This document shows, one piece after another, positions 1 through 8,918 of a stretch of 64,000 nucleotides of DNA. The position numbers and the translations under genes were made by a program. This stretch comes from Microbispora sp. NBC_01189 (GTDB taxonomy: Bacteria > Actinomycetota > Actinomycetes > Streptosporangiales > Streptosporangiaceae). The DNA lies in the NCBI RefSeq assembly GCF_036010665.1, contig NZ_CP108581.1, positions 6,257,501-6,321,500 of the forward strand. The letters are read 5' to 3'. Under the pieces are notes generated by a model, which saw nothing but the letters and a program-made list of their open reading frames with translations, made no database searches and had not been told where the DNA came from. How positions within the stretch are numbered: position 1 is the stretch's first letter; each line of letters starts with the position of its first letter.

Positions 1-94
1 ATCCGTGTTCACCTCCCCTGTCACCCCCGATGACGAGACGGAGCGACCACATGATCAGGATCCTCAGCGGCAACTCGGTCTATACAAGGGTCTA

Positions 95-117
95 ATACGG
101 ACGTATGATTAAATCAT
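95..117 (+). promoter_or_regulatory. Nested palindromes over the MFS start (putative operator)
   Basis: Two inverted repeats sit side by side: ATACG-GA-CGTAT at 95-106 and ATGATT-A-AATCAT at 105-117. The second overlaps the ATG of the exporter gene at 116. This arrangement is typical of TetR/MarR-type operators in front of efflux genes. No convincing Shine-Dalgarno lies in front of the ATG, so the message may be leaderless. The binding protein is not in the window's first 115 bases. Confidence 0.45.
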
Positions 118-1687
118 GACTACGAATCAACTCGCCGGACGTAAGGAATGGCTGGCGCTCGTCGCACTCGCGGTGCCGCCTCTGCTGGTCGCCATCGACA
201 TCACGGTGCTCTACTTCGCCATCCCGTCGATCGCGGCAGACCTCAAGCCCTCCAGCACGCAGCAGCTGTGGATCATCGACATCTACGGGTTCGTGCTGGC
301 CGGCATGCTCTTGACCATGGGTAACCTGGGCGATCTGTTCGGCCGCCGGCGCACCCTGATGATCGGTTGCACCATCTTCGGGCTCGCGTCCCTCGGCTCG
401 GCGTTCGCCACGAGTCCCGAGATGCTGATCGTGTGCCGCGCGGTGCAGGGCCTGGGCGGAGCGGCGCTGATGCCGTCCTCGCTCGCGTTGCTGCCGGTCA
501 TCTTCACCGACGCCAAGCAGCGCCGCACCGCCATCACGGTGTTCTCGCTGGCCATCTCGGCCGGCGCGGGCTTCGGGCCGGTGCTGAGCGGTGTGCTGCT
601 GAACAACTTCTGGTGGGGCTCGATCTTCCTGATCAACGCTCCGATCATCGCGATCCTGCTGATCGCGATGCCGTTCCTCGTCCCCGCCTTCCGGCCGCCG
701 CGCGACCAGGTCGGCCAGTTCGACACGCTCAGCGCGCTGCTGTCGCTGGTGGCGGTGCTCAGCGTGATCTGGGGCGTCAAGGAGCTCGCGATCAACGGCC
801 TGGAGGCGGTCCCGCTCGGCGCGGTCGTCGGCGGCATCGTGCTCGCGGTGATCTTCGCGTTGCGGCAGCGTCACCTGACCCACCCGATGATCGCTCCGCA
901 GCTGTTCAGGACCCGCGGCTTCCTGCCGGTGCTGACGGTCAGCGCCACCGGGTTCTTCCTGGTGATCGGGTTCTCGGTGTTCACCACGCAGTTCCTGATG
1001 GAGGTCATCGGCCTGCGGCCGCTGCCGGCCGCGCTGTGGTCGATGGCGTCCCCGGTGATCGCGGGCAGCCTCGTGCCGGTCGCCATGGGCATGGTCGAGA
1101 AGGTGAAGCCGGCCTACCTGATGGCGTCCGGGTTCCTGCTCGCCGCGATCGGCTTCGGCATCATGACCCAGGTCACCGCCGACAGCGGCATCTTCCTGGT
1201 CGTGAGCGGCATCGTGGGCATCGGCGTCGGCACCGCGCTGCTGTTCGCCCTGCTGACCGACATGGCGGTCGCGATCTCTCCGCCGCGGCAGGTCGGCGCG
1301 GTCTCCGCGCTCACCAAGACGCTGCAGGAGTTCGGCGGCGCGCTCGGCCTGGCGATCTTCGGCACCATCGGTGCGGCGATCTACCGGAACTACCTGGGCA
1401 CCCAGATCGACGGTGTGCCGGCCGATGCCGTGCGCGCCGCCCGGCAGACCATGGGTGGCGCGGTCGCCGTGACCCAGTCGCTGGCGCCCGACGCCGCGAG
1501 AGCGCTGCTCGCGGTCGCCCGTGAGGCGTTCGCCAAGGCGACCAGCCTCACCGCGATCCTCGGCATCGTGATCGCGCTCGTGTCGGCCGTACTGCTGGTG
1601 ACCCGGCTCAGCCACGTCACGTACACGAAGGAAGGAGAGGAGGTGCTCCCCGGGCCGGTCACTCCGGAGGTCCCCACCGCGATTTGA
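116..1687 (+). CDS. MFS drug exporter, DHA2 (14-TM) family
   Basis: This 523-aa integral membrane protein should export a drug or secondary metabolite by proton antiport. It has the DHA2 first-helix signature (DITVLYFAIPSIA, about residues 28-40), the MFS motif A GDLFGRRRTLMIG (72-84) and a motif-C-like stretch (GPVLSGVLLNNFWWG) near residue 155. Its length and number of hydrophobic segments fit 14 transmembrane helices. It is followed after 200 bp by an ABC exporter pair, so the two systems may share self-resistance or export for one biosynthetic cluster. The start is the first ATG and overlaps a palindrome that may regulate it. The substrate cannot be told from sequence. Confidence 0.9.
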   Translation: MTTNQLAGRKEWLALVALAVPPLLVAIDITVLYFAIPSIAADLKPSSTQQLWIIDIYGFVLAGMLLTMGNLGDLFGRRRTLMIGCTIFGLASLGSAFATSPEMLIVCRAVQGLGGAALMPSSLALLPVIFTDAKQRRTAITVFSLAISAGAGFGPVLSGVLLNNFWWGSIFLINAPIIAILLIAMPFLVPAFRPPRDQVGQFDTLSALLSLVAVLSVIWGVKELAINGLEAVPLGAVVGGIVLAVIFALRQRHLTHPMIAPQLFRTRGFLPVLTVSATGFFLVIGFSVFTTQFLMEVIGLRPLPAALWSMASPVIAGSLVPVAMGMVEKVKPAYLMASGFLLAAIGFGIMTQVTADSGIFLVVSGIVGIGVGTALLFALLTDMAVAISPPRQVGAVSALTKTLQEFGGALGLAIFGTIGAAIYRNYLGTQIDGVPADAVRAARQTMGGAVAVTQSLAPDAARALLAVAREAFAKATSLTAILGIVIALVSAVLLVTRLSHVTYTKEGEEVLPGPVTPEVPTAI

Positions 1688-1888
1688 CCGGCACGACGCG
1701 GCGGCCGGCGAGCCCCACCCGAACCCACCCTCGCCGCACCGCCCGCGCTCTGGGGTCCGGCTTCCACCGGCACCGCCGGAAAGCCGGACCCCCCTCCCTC
1801 TCGGCGTCTTCGATCCCGGAGTTCCCTCTCTGCCCGCGGCGACGTCCAGTGCATCCCCACACGACACACGAGCATGTGAGGAGTTCAC

Positions 1889-2677
1889 ATGAGCAGTCGG
1901 CAATCCCCGACGCCGCATGCGGTGTCGCTGTCCGGAGTTCGCAAGGTCTACGGCACGGGCGACAACAGCGTGGTCGCGCTCGAATCCGTCACGGTGAGCT
2001 TCGAACGACGCACGCTCACCGCGGTGATGGGCCCGTCGGGTTCCGGCAAGACGACCCTGCTGCACTGCGCGGCGGGCCTCGACGAGCCGACCGAGGGATC
2101 GGTGCAGCTCGACGGCCAGGAGATCAACGGCCTCAGCGAGACCGCGCTGACCCTGCTGCGGCGGGACAAGGTCGGATTCATCTTCCAGGCGTTCAACCTG
2201 ATGCCCGCGCTGACCGCGGAGCAGAACGTGGTCCTGCCGTTGCGACTGGCCGGACGAAAGATCGACAAGGCCAGGGCGAGGGACGTGCTGACCCAGGTGG
2301 GCCTGGGCGACCGGGCCGGCCACCGGCCGAGCGAGCTGTCCGGCGGGCAGCAGCAGCGGGTGGCCATCGCCAGGGCGCTCGTGGCCAGCCCCGCCGTGAT
2401 CTTCGCCGACGAGCCCACGGGCTCGCTGGATTCCAGGACCGCCCGCGAGATCCTCGAACTGCTGCGTGAGTCGGTGCGCCTGTACGACCAGACCGTGGTG
2501 ATGGTCACCCACGACCCCGTCGCCGCCTCCTACGCCGACCGCGTGGTGTTCCTCGTCGACGGGTCGGTGGTCACCGAGATGGCCAACCCCACGGCCGAGT
2601 CGGTCGCCGAGCAGCTCACCCGGCTGGGCGAGTGGGCGAAGCAGCGCTCGGTCGCGCGCGCGGAGGGCGGTCGCTGA
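1889..2677 (+). CDS. ABC exporter ATP-binding protein (MacB/LolD type)
   Basis: This is a 262-aa cytoplasmic nucleotide-binding subunit. Walker A GPSGSGKT lies at residues 48-55, the Q-loop is FIFQAFNLMPALT, the signature is LSGGQQQRVAIARAL and Walker B is VIFADEPTG followed by SLDS. The FNLMPALTAEQNV stretch is characteristic of the LolD/MacB/FtsE-like subfamily that pairs with FtsX-type permeases. Such a permease gene begins one base before this gene ends (TGATG overlap at 2675-2679), which indicates translational coupling. A GAGGAG ribosome-binding site precedes the ATG. The pair probably exports a peptide or lipophilic metabolite or works in self-resistance; the substrate is unknown. Confidence 0.93.
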   Translation: MSSRQSPTPHAVSLSGVRKVYGTGDNSVVALESVTVSFERRTLTAVMGPSGSGKTTLLHCAAGLDEPTEGSVQLDGQEINGLSETALTLLRRDKVGFIFQAFNLMPALTAEQNVVLPLRLAGRKIDKARARDVLTQVGLGDRAGHRPSELSGGQQQRVAIARALVASPAVIFADEPTGSLDSRTAREILELLRESVRLYDQTVVMVTHDPVAASYADRVVFLVDGSVVTEMANPTAESVAEQLTRLGEWAKQRSVARAEGGR

Positions 2678-5214
2678 TGTTCCAGCTTGCCCGGAGAACC
2701 CTCCGCTACCGGTGGGGGGGATATGTCGCGACCTTCATCGGGATGTTCTTCTGCAGCATGATGCTGGTCGCCGCGGGCGGGATGATGGAGACCGGCCTGC
2801 GGCAGACCGTCCTGCCCCAGCGCCTCGCGGGGGCGGACGTGGTGGTCGCGGGCGACCCGCGCTACATCCTGGCCGACAACCCGGTCGGCGCGCTCAACGA
2901 ACACGTGCAGATCGACCGTGACCTGGTGACCAGGCTCGCCGCGATTCCCGGCGTGAAGACGGCCATCCCCGACGTCGCCTTCGACACGTTCGTGCTCCGC
3001 GACGGCAGGCCCGTCGACACCGAGGCCCACGGGCGCGACTGGGGATCGGCGGTGCTCAGCCCCTACTCGATCGGCGCGGGCGCCGCGCCGCAGCGTGCGG
3101 GGGAGGTCGCGCTCGACACCGATACCGCGCGCCGGATCGGGGCGTCCACCGGAGACACGATCAAAATCGGCGCGCACGGCGCCGTCGGCGACTTCACCGT
3201 CACGGGCATCGTCGCCCCGGCGCAGCCGACGACCGAGCGCTCCATCTTCTTCACCGCCCCGGACGTCCAACGGCTCGCGCGGGACCCCGCCCGGGTCGAC
3301 ACGATCTCCCTCGTCGCCCAGCCCGGCACCGGCGCCGCCGCGCTCGGCGCGAAGGCCTCGGCGGCCGTGGGCGCTCCCGGCATCGCGGTCCTCACCGGGG
3401 ACGACCGCGGCAACGCCGAGTTCCCCTCCTCCCTCGAAGTCCACGACCTGATCCTGATCGCCGGCATCTTCGTCGCGTTGTCGCTGGTCGCCGGGCTGCT
3501 CGCGGTCGCCTCCACGCTCTCGCTGGTCGCCGGCAACCGGGAGCGGGAGATCGCGGTGCTGCGCGCGATCGGCGCCACACCCTGGCAGACCCGCAGGATG
3601 ATCCTCGCCGAGGCGCTGGTGGTGTCGCTGCTCGCGACCACGCTCTCTGTCCTGCCGGGATGGTTCGTCGGCGAGTTCCTGTACCGGATGGTGGTCAGGA
3701 TCGGCGTGGCCCCCGAAGAGCTGTCCTACGAGCGCGGATGGGTGCTTCCGGTCATCGCCTACGTGCTGGCCGTGGCGACCTCGCTCGGCGCCGGTCTGAT
3801 CGCCGGGAAGCGGGCCCTGCGCGCCCGGCCCACCGCCGCCATGGCCGGCACCGACGCGGTGGTCAAGCGGACGGGCTGGGTCCGGCGGATCATCGGCCTG
3901 GTGCTCTTCGCCTACAGCGGCGGGCTGATCTTCGTCGCGCTGAACCTGGTCACCGGGCCCTTCATCGCCGGCCCGGCCAACTGGGCGGCCATCCTGTTCG
4001 CGCTCGGCGTGATGCTCCTCGGCCGCGACATCACCCGGGTCCTGGTCGCGGTGCTCACCCCGCCGCTGCGGCGGCTGTCGTCGGTGTCCGGCTACCTCGC
4101 CGCGCTGAACGCCAGGGCGCGGGTGCCGCAACTGGCCGCGGTCATCACCCCGATCATGCTCATGACCTCGGTCGCCACCGCCACCACCTACGTCATCACG
4201 ACGGAGGCGGCGTCGATCAACATCTACACCGAGAGCCTGGCCGGCAACGTCATCATCAAGGCGCCGCCCGGCGGGTTCGGCCCGGAGGCCCTGCCCAAGG
4301 TCCGCGAGGTGGCCGGGGTCGCGGCGGCGTCGGAGTTCACCGCGAGCGCCGGGTTCGTCGACGACCCGCCGGACCCGCGGGCCGGCGCGGACCTCGGCGG
4401 CTGGCAGTTCAAGGGCTTCACCGCCGACGCCGCCGAGAAGGTGGGCGCGGCCACGATGACCTCGGGCTCGCTCACGCAGCTGAAGGGCGACACCGTCGTC
4501 ATCAACGACGTCTACTCCAAGGAGCTGAAGAGGGGCGTCGGCGACACGATCACGCTGCGCCTCGGCGACAACTCCCGGGTGAACGTCAAGATCGTGGGGC
4601 TGATGTCGGAGAAGGTGAGCTTCGAGTCGATCATCCTGCCGATCGACCTGCTGTCCAAGCACACCACCGCCGGCCTGCCGCTCTACATCCTCGCCGCGCC
4701 TCAGCCCGGGACGTCGGTCGCGCAGCTGTCCGCCGCGCTGAGCGGTGTCGTCGCCGCCTTCCCCGGGGCGCAGATCGTCGACCGGCAGACTCTGCGCGGG
4801 TCGTTCGAGCACCATCTCGGGGCGGAGGAGCTGGTGAACTACCTCTTCCTCGCGCTGCTGATGGGCTTCATCGCGATCTCTGTGATCAACACGCTGTTCC
4901 TGGCCACCGGTCACCGCAGACGCGAGTTCGGCCTGCAGCGGCTCATCGGCGCCACCCGCAGGCAGGTGCTGCGGATGACGGCGGTGGAGGGCGCTCTCAC
5001 GGCATTGATCGGCATCGGCCTCGGCGCACTCATCGCGCCGCTCGCGTTCGTGACGTTCGCCCTCGGGCGGACGGGCAAACTCGTGCCGGCCGGGTCACCG
5101 CTGATCTTCCTGCTGATCGCCGGGGCCGCGGCGGTCCTGACCCTCGGGGGCACCCTGGTCGCGGTGCTGCGGACGCTGCGCAACCGGCCGCTCGAGGCCG
5201 CACTGCCCACCTGA
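2677..5214 (+). CDS. ABC exporter permease, FtsX/MacB-like
   Basis: This 845-aa membrane partner of the preceding ATPase starts at the ATG overlapping its stop codon. It has the usual layout of actinobacterial FtsX-like permeases: an N-terminal helix (residues 10-35), a large extracytoplasmic domain, a first FtsX core (about 265-400, with the motif REREIAVLRAIGAT), a second extracytoplasmic domain, and a C-terminal FtsX core with the matching motif RRREFGLQRLIGAT near residue 750. Both coupling motifs are intact. A strong hairpin terminator lies 55 bp downstream, so the transcription unit ends here. Confidence 0.92.
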   Translation: MFQLARRTLRYRWGGYVATFIGMFFCSMMLVAAGGMMETGLRQTVLPQRLAGADVVVAGDPRYILADNPVGALNEHVQIDRDLVTRLAAIPGVKTAIPDVAFDTFVLRDGRPVDTEAHGRDWGSAVLSPYSIGAGAAPQRAGEVALDTDTARRIGASTGDTIKIGAHGAVGDFTVTGIVAPAQPTTERSIFFTAPDVQRLARDPARVDTISLVAQPGTGAAALGAKASAAVGAPGIAVLTGDDRGNAEFPSSLEVHDLILIAGIFVALSLVAGLLAVASTLSLVAGNREREIAVLRAIGATPWQTRRMILAEALVVSLLATTLSVLPGWFVGEFLYRMVVRIGVAPEELSYERGWVLPVIAYVLAVATSLGAGLIAGKRALRARPTAAMAGTDAVVKRTGWVRRIIGLVLFAYSGGLIFVALNLVTGPFIAGPANWAAILFALGVMLLGRDITRVLVAVLTPPLRRLSSVSGYLAALNARARVPQLAAVITPIMLMTSVATATTYVITTEAASINIYTESLAGNVIIKAPPGGFGPEALPKVREVAGVAAASEFTASAGFVDDPPDPRAGADLGGWQFKGFTADAAEKVGAATMTSGSLTQLKGDTVVINDVYSKELKRGVGDTITLRLGDNSRVNVKIVGLMSEKVSFESIILPIDLLSKHTTAGLPLYILAAPQPGTSVAQLSAALSGVVAAFPGAQIVDRQTLRGSFEHHLGAEELVNYLFLALLMGFIAISVINTLFLATGHRRREFGLQRLIGATRRQVLRMTAVEGALTALIGIGLGALIAPLAFVTFALGRTGKLVPAGSPLIFLLIAGAAAVLTLGGTLVAVLRTLRNRPLEAALPT

Positions 5215-5268
5215 CCGCCGGAAGAAAGTCATTCGCGCATAATCCTGAATTCAGACAGGCCGAATTCA

Positions 5269-5317
5269 ATGGGTACGGCATCGCGGGCGCCCCGCGACGC
5301 CGTACCCATGCTGTTTT
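5269..5317 (+). terminator. Rho-independent terminator after ABC exporter
   Basis: An inverted repeat of about 19 bp with one mismatch (ATGGGTACGGC... at 5269 pairing with ...GCCGTACCCAT ending at 5309) has a three-base loop and is followed by GCTGTTTTCC. It separates the exporter operon from the thioesterase gene. Confidence 0.8.
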
Positions 5318-5476
5318 CCGGACAAGGGGACGCACGCCGGTGTTTAGGGGCGATTCTCCGGTGGCGCCGCCGCTCCCGCACGGTTTCAATGAATGACGCG
5401 GCATACCCTCGGCCCGTCCTCCCGGCGGCTGGGGAGACGCCGCCCGACGTGTGACGACAATGGGGAGCTGAGCGAG

Positions 5477-6268
5477 ATGTCCGAACTGAACGGAAGCGAC
5501 GGCTGGGTCCGGAGGTTCCACCCGGCGCCGCACGCCGCCGCCCGGTTGATCTGCTTCCCGCACGCGGGCGGCGCCTCGACGTACTTCTTCCCGGTGTCCA
5601 GGACCCTCTCGCCGGGCATCGAGGTGCTGGCCATCCAGTATCCCGGCCGGCAGGACCGGCGTACCGAACCGCTGATCGGCGACCTGCACGTGCTGGCCGA
5701 CGTGCTGGCCCCCCTGGTGCGGCCCTGGTGCGACGGCCCGCCCGTCTACCTCTACGGCCACAGCATGGGCGCGACGCTGGCCTTCGAGGTCGGCCTACGG
5801 CTGACGCAGGCGGGAGCGGACCCCCGCGGCCTCGTGGTGTCGGGACGCCGGGCGCCTTCGACCTTCCGCGACGAGCGGGTGCACCTGCTGAGCGACGACG
5901 ACTTCATCGCCGGCCTCGACAAGCTCTCGGGCACCGATCCGCGGCTCTTCGCGGATCCGCAGATGGTGGAGATGATCCTCCCGGCGCTGCGCAACGACTA
6001 CCGGGCCGCGGAGACCTATCGTTACCGGCCGGGTCCCCGGCTCGACTGCCCCCTGGTGGCGCTGATCGGGGACGAGGACGCCCAGGTCACGGTCGAGGAG
6101 GCACGCGTCTGGGCCGAGCACACCACCGGCCGGTTCGACCTCGGGGTCTACCGGGGCGGGCACTTCTTCATCAACGACCACGCCGCCGACGTCATGCGGG
6201 TGATCCGTGAGGTCGTCGCCGGTCGTACGCCCGCCCTGCCCGGCCAGGCCAGCGCGCTGCGGGGGTAA
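5477..6268 (+). CDS. Type II thioesterase
   Basis: This 263-aa alpha/beta-hydrolase is of the type that removes misprimed acyl or aminoacyl groups from NRPS/PKS carrier proteins. The nucleophile motif GHSMG is at residues 94-98 (Ser96). The N-terminal signature ICFPHAGGAS (25-34) and QYPGR (54-58) are diagnostic of the family. The candidate catalytic Asp lies in GDEDAQVTVEEA and the His in GGHFFINDH. I chose the ATG at 5477 because GGGGAGC lies just upstream and it gives the usual length; an in-frame upstream ATG would add 28 unrelated residues. A free-standing type II TE implies a nearby NRPS or PKS, not present in this window. Confidence 0.93.
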   Translation: MSELNGSDGWVRRFHPAPHAAARLICFPHAGGASTYFFPVSRTLSPGIEVLAIQYPGRQDRRTEPLIGDLHVLADVLAPLVRPWCDGPPVYLYGHSMGATLAFEVGLRLTQAGADPRGLVVSGRRAPSTFRDERVHLLSDDDFIAGLDKLSGTDPRLFADPQMVEMILPALRNDYRAAETYRYRPGPRLDCPLVALIGDEDAQVTVEEARVWAEHTTGRFDLGVYRGGHFFINDHAADVMRVIREVVAGRTPALPGQASALRG

Positions 6269-6312
6269 ATGGCCACCCTAACCTGCCGAATTGCGGAAAA
6301 ACGCAAACTGGG

Positions 6313-6337
6313 AGCCCGCCGGGTAGTGCGGCGGGCT
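6313..6337 (+). terminator. Hairpin after thioesterase gene
   Basis: AGCCCGCCG (6313-6321) pairs perfectly with CGGCGGGCT (6329-6337) around a seven-base loop. There is no clear T-run, so it may be a terminator of the actinobacterial GC-hairpin type. Confidence 0.5.
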
Positions 6338-6395
6338 TGCGCCACTTGACACTTTCCTCCACTCGCGCCTCTTGACTCCACGGCGATTTTCGCAG

Positions 6396-6419
6396 GCCCG
6401 GTCTATGGTCAGACCGGGC
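6396..6419 (+). promoter_or_regulatory. Perfect inverted repeat upstream of peptide-binding protein gene
   Basis: GCCCGGTCT (6396-6404) and AGACCGGGC (6411-6419) are perfect 9-bp arms around ATGGTC, 31 bp before the start of the importer operon. This fits an operator or an RNA hairpin in the leader. No regulator can be assigned. Confidence 0.45.
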
Positions 6420-6450
6420 GACAAGGCGCAAGAATGGCCCGGGGTATGCA

Positions 6451-7956
6451 ATGGGGGGAAAGTTGAAATTTCAGATAAGGCGTCTTACCGCCGTGCTGTC
6501 CGTCGTCATCCTGTCGGCCACGGCCTGCGTTTCATCTCCCAGCGGCAGCGCGTCCGCTTCCTGTGCCCTGTCCGTCGGGTCTCTCTACGAGCCGCAGAAT
6601 CTGGACAACGCCGGAGGCGGGGGACAGGGCGCGGCGGAGGCGCTGGCCGGCAACGTCTACGAGGCCCTCTTCCGCCTCACCGAGGCGGGTGCCGTCGAGA
6701 AGTCGCTGGTCTCCGACTACACGGTCAGCCCCGACGGCCTCACCTACACCTTCGTGCTGCGCCGTGGCGTCCGCTTCCACTCCGGCACTCCGATGACCTC
6801 CGCCGACGTCCGGCACAGCCTGCGGCGCGTCCTCGCCGGCACGTCCACGTCCTCGCGTAAGAACGTCCTCGACATGATCAGGAGCGTCGACGCGCCGGAC
6901 GACCACACCGTCGTGGTCCGGCTCTCCAGCAGTTCGATCTCGCTCGTCTACAACCTCAGCCAGGTGTGGATCGTCAACCACACGCTGGCCGATCCGAAGA
7001 CCGCGGAGGACGGCACCGGTCCCTACCGCCTCGCGTCCTGGAAGCGCGGCGCCACGCTGACCATGGAGCGATTCGGCGGCTACTGGGGGGCGGCGCCCAA
7101 ATGCGGGCAGGTGACGTTCCGCTACTACACCGAGGCGGCGGCGCTCGACAACGCGCTGCTGTCCGGCGCGGTCGACGTCGTCACCAGCGTGCAGAGCCCG
7201 GACGCGCTGGCGCCGTTCTCCGACACCTCGGCGTTCCGGATCACCGAGGGCACGTCCACCACCAAGCTGCTGCTCGCCTTCAACTGCCGGCGCGCGCCCT
7301 TCGACAAGCCGCTGGTCCGCAGGGCCGTCAGCGCCGCGATCGACGACGCGAAACTGCTGCGGTCCATCTGGGGCGAGCGCGGCATGGTGATCGGCTCGAT
7401 GGTGCCGCCCTCCGACCCCTGGTACGAGGACCTGAGCGGGCAGAACGCCTACGACGTCGAGGCGGCGAAGAGGATGCTCGCCGAGGCGGGCTACCCCGAC
7501 GGCTTCACGATGACGCTCGACACCCCGCAGTACGACCCTCATCCGACCATCGCCGAGTTCGTGAAGTCGGAACTGGCCAAGGTCGGCATCACGGTGACGA
7601 TCGACATCATCAGCGCCGACGAGTGGTACTCCCGTGTCTTCCAGCACCACGACTTCGCCGCGACCCTCCAGGAACACGTCAACGACCGCGACATCCGCTA
7701 CTACGGCGACCCCGGCTTCTACTGGGGGTACGACAACCCCGAGGTCGCCGACCTGATCCGGAGGTCGGAGTCCGCGAAGACCACACGGGAGCAGACCGAC
7801 CTGCTCCGGCGGGCCAACCACGAGATCGTCGAGGACGCCGCCAGCGACTGGCTCTATCTCAACCCGCAGATCGTCGTCGCCTCCGCCCGCGTGACCGGGT
7901 ACGCGGCGAACGCGGTCCAGGCGCAGTTCCCCGTCTACGGGATCGACAGGCGCTGA
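6451..7956 (+). CDS. Peptide ABC importer substrate-binding lipoprotein (SBP_bac_5)
   Basis: This 501-aa extracytoplasmic solute receptor has a lipoprotein signal ending SATAC, with Cys about residue 26 as the lipidated residue. The body has family-5 (DppA/OppA) hallmarks: LYEPQNLDN, NVYEALFRL, a motif LTYTFVLRRGVRFHSGTPMT followed by SADVRHSL, and AFNCRRAPFDKPLVRRAVSAA. It heads a five-gene unit with both permeases and both ATPases, so the importer is complete. The ATG at 6451 is used; a TTG four codons later, behind a G-rich stretch, is an alternative. Ligands are probably oligopeptides, which matters because a small secreted-peptide gene follows the operon. Confidence 0.93.
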   Translation: MGGKLKFQIRRLTAVLSVVILSATACVSSPSGSASASCALSVGSLYEPQNLDNAGGGGQGAAEALAGNVYEALFRLTEAGAVEKSLVSDYTVSPDGLTYTFVLRRGVRFHSGTPMTSADVRHSLRRVLAGTSTSSRKNVLDMIRSVDAPDDHTVVVRLSSSSISLVYNLSQVWIVNHTLADPKTAEDGTGPYRLASWKRGATLTMERFGGYWGAAPKCGQVTFRYYTEAAALDNALLSGAVDVVTSVQSPDALAPFSDTSAFRITEGTSTTKLLLAFNCRRAPFDKPLVRRAVSAAIDDAKLLRSIWGERGMVIGSMVPPSDPWYEDLSGQNAYDVEAAKRMLAEAGYPDGFTMTLDTPQYDPHPTIAEFVKSELAKVGITVTIDIISADEWYSRVFQHHDFAATLQEHVNDRDIRYYGDPGFYWGYDNPEVADLIRRSESAKTTREQTDLLRRANHEIVEDAASDWLYLNPQIVVASARVTGYAANAVQAQFPVYGIDRR

Positions 7957-7958
7957 CG

Positions 7959-8918
7959 ATGGCCGCCTATCTCGTCCGCAGGGCGATCCTGCTGGCTGTG
8001 TCCCTCGCCGTCTCCAGCGTGGCGCTGTTCGTGCTGCTCCGGGTGCTCCCCGGCGACCCGGCCAACGCGCTGCTCGACATGGGCGCCACCGCGCGGCAGG
8101 CGGCTGCCGCCCGGCACGAGCTCGGCACCGACCTGCCGCTGTCCCAGCAGTTCGGCGGGTGGCTGCGGGACCTGGCGCGGCTGGACCTCGGCCGGTCGCT
8201 GGTCAGCTCCCTGCCCGTGGCGTCCGAGATCGCCGGGCGACTGGGCGTCACCGTACCTCTGACGGTGCTGGCCTTCCTGCTGGCCGCGCTGGTTGCGGTG
8301 CCCACGGGATTCTTCATCGCGCTGCGCAGGGGCACCTGGTACGGCACACTGCTGGCGGGGGTGAGTCAGCTGGGCCTCGCCGTGCCGGTCTTCTGGGTGG
8401 GCATGCTGCTCGTCACCGTGTTCGCGCTGCGGCTGCGGTGGCTGCCGGCCGGCGGCTTCCCGGCCGAGGACTGGGCCGACCCGGCCGCCGCGCTCACCTC
8501 GCTCCTGCTGCCCGTGCTCACCATCGCGCTGGTGATGGCGGCCTCGCTGACCCGCTACGTCCACTCCGCCGCGCTGGACGTGCTCGACAGCGACTACCTG
8601 CGGACCGCCAGGGCGCTCGGCGCCCCGCTCCGCGTCGCGCTCCGGCGGCACGGGCTGCGCAATGCCGCTGCGCCCGTGGTGCCGATCCTCGCCATCGAAC
8701 TGGCCACCACGTTCCTGGGGGCTGTCGTCGTGGAGAACGTCTTCGCGCTGCCGGGGCTCGGCAGCATGCTGGTGCGGGCGTTCGCCCAGCACGACTACCC
8801 CGTCATCCAGGGCGTCCTGACGCTGAGCACGGCCACCGTGCTCACGATCGGCTTCGTGGCCGACACGGCCCAGCGCCTCATCGACCCGCGGCTGCGCCGT
8901 ACTACGGCGTCCGCGTGA
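7959..8918 (+). CDS. Peptide ABC importer permease 1 (DppB/OppB type)
   Basis: This is a 319-aa inner-membrane subunit with about six hydrophobic segments. It starts two bases after the binding-protein stop. The N-terminal helix is followed by LFVLLRVLPGDPANALL, the classic OppB/DppB start. The EAA-type cytoplasmic loop is DSDYLRTARALGAPLRVALRR, and PVVPILAIELATTFLGAVVVE follows. The stop overlaps the GTG of the next gene (GTGA), so translation is coupled. Confidence 0.94.
   Translation: MAAYLVRRAILLAVSLAVSSVALFVLLRVLPGDPANALLDMGATARQAAAARHELGTDLPLSQQFGGWLRDLARLDLGRSLVSSLPVASEIAGRLGVTVPLTVLAFLLAALVAVPTGFFIALRRGTWYGTLLAGVSQLGLAVPVFWVGMLLVTVFALRLRWLPAGGFPAEDWADPAAALTSLLLPVLTIALVMAASLTRYVHSAALDVLDSDYLRTARALGAPLRVALRRHGLRNAAAPVVPILAIELATTFLGAVVVENVFALPGLGSMLVRAFAQHDYPVIQGVLTLSTATVLTIGFVADTAQRLIDPRLRRTTASA

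Noticed and set aside
51..95. 14-codon frame MIRILSGNSVYTRV upstream of the MFS gene
   Set aside because: Too short, with no clear ribosome-binding site and no recognisable leader-peptide character.
92..2512. Long open minus-strand frame of about 800 codons
   Set aside because: It is antisense to the MFS and ABC genes, rich in Arg/Gly/His/Asp with no domain, and arises from the GC-rich third positions of the real genes. The same applies to the long antisense frames at 2530-4914, 11970-15221 and 57691-61347.
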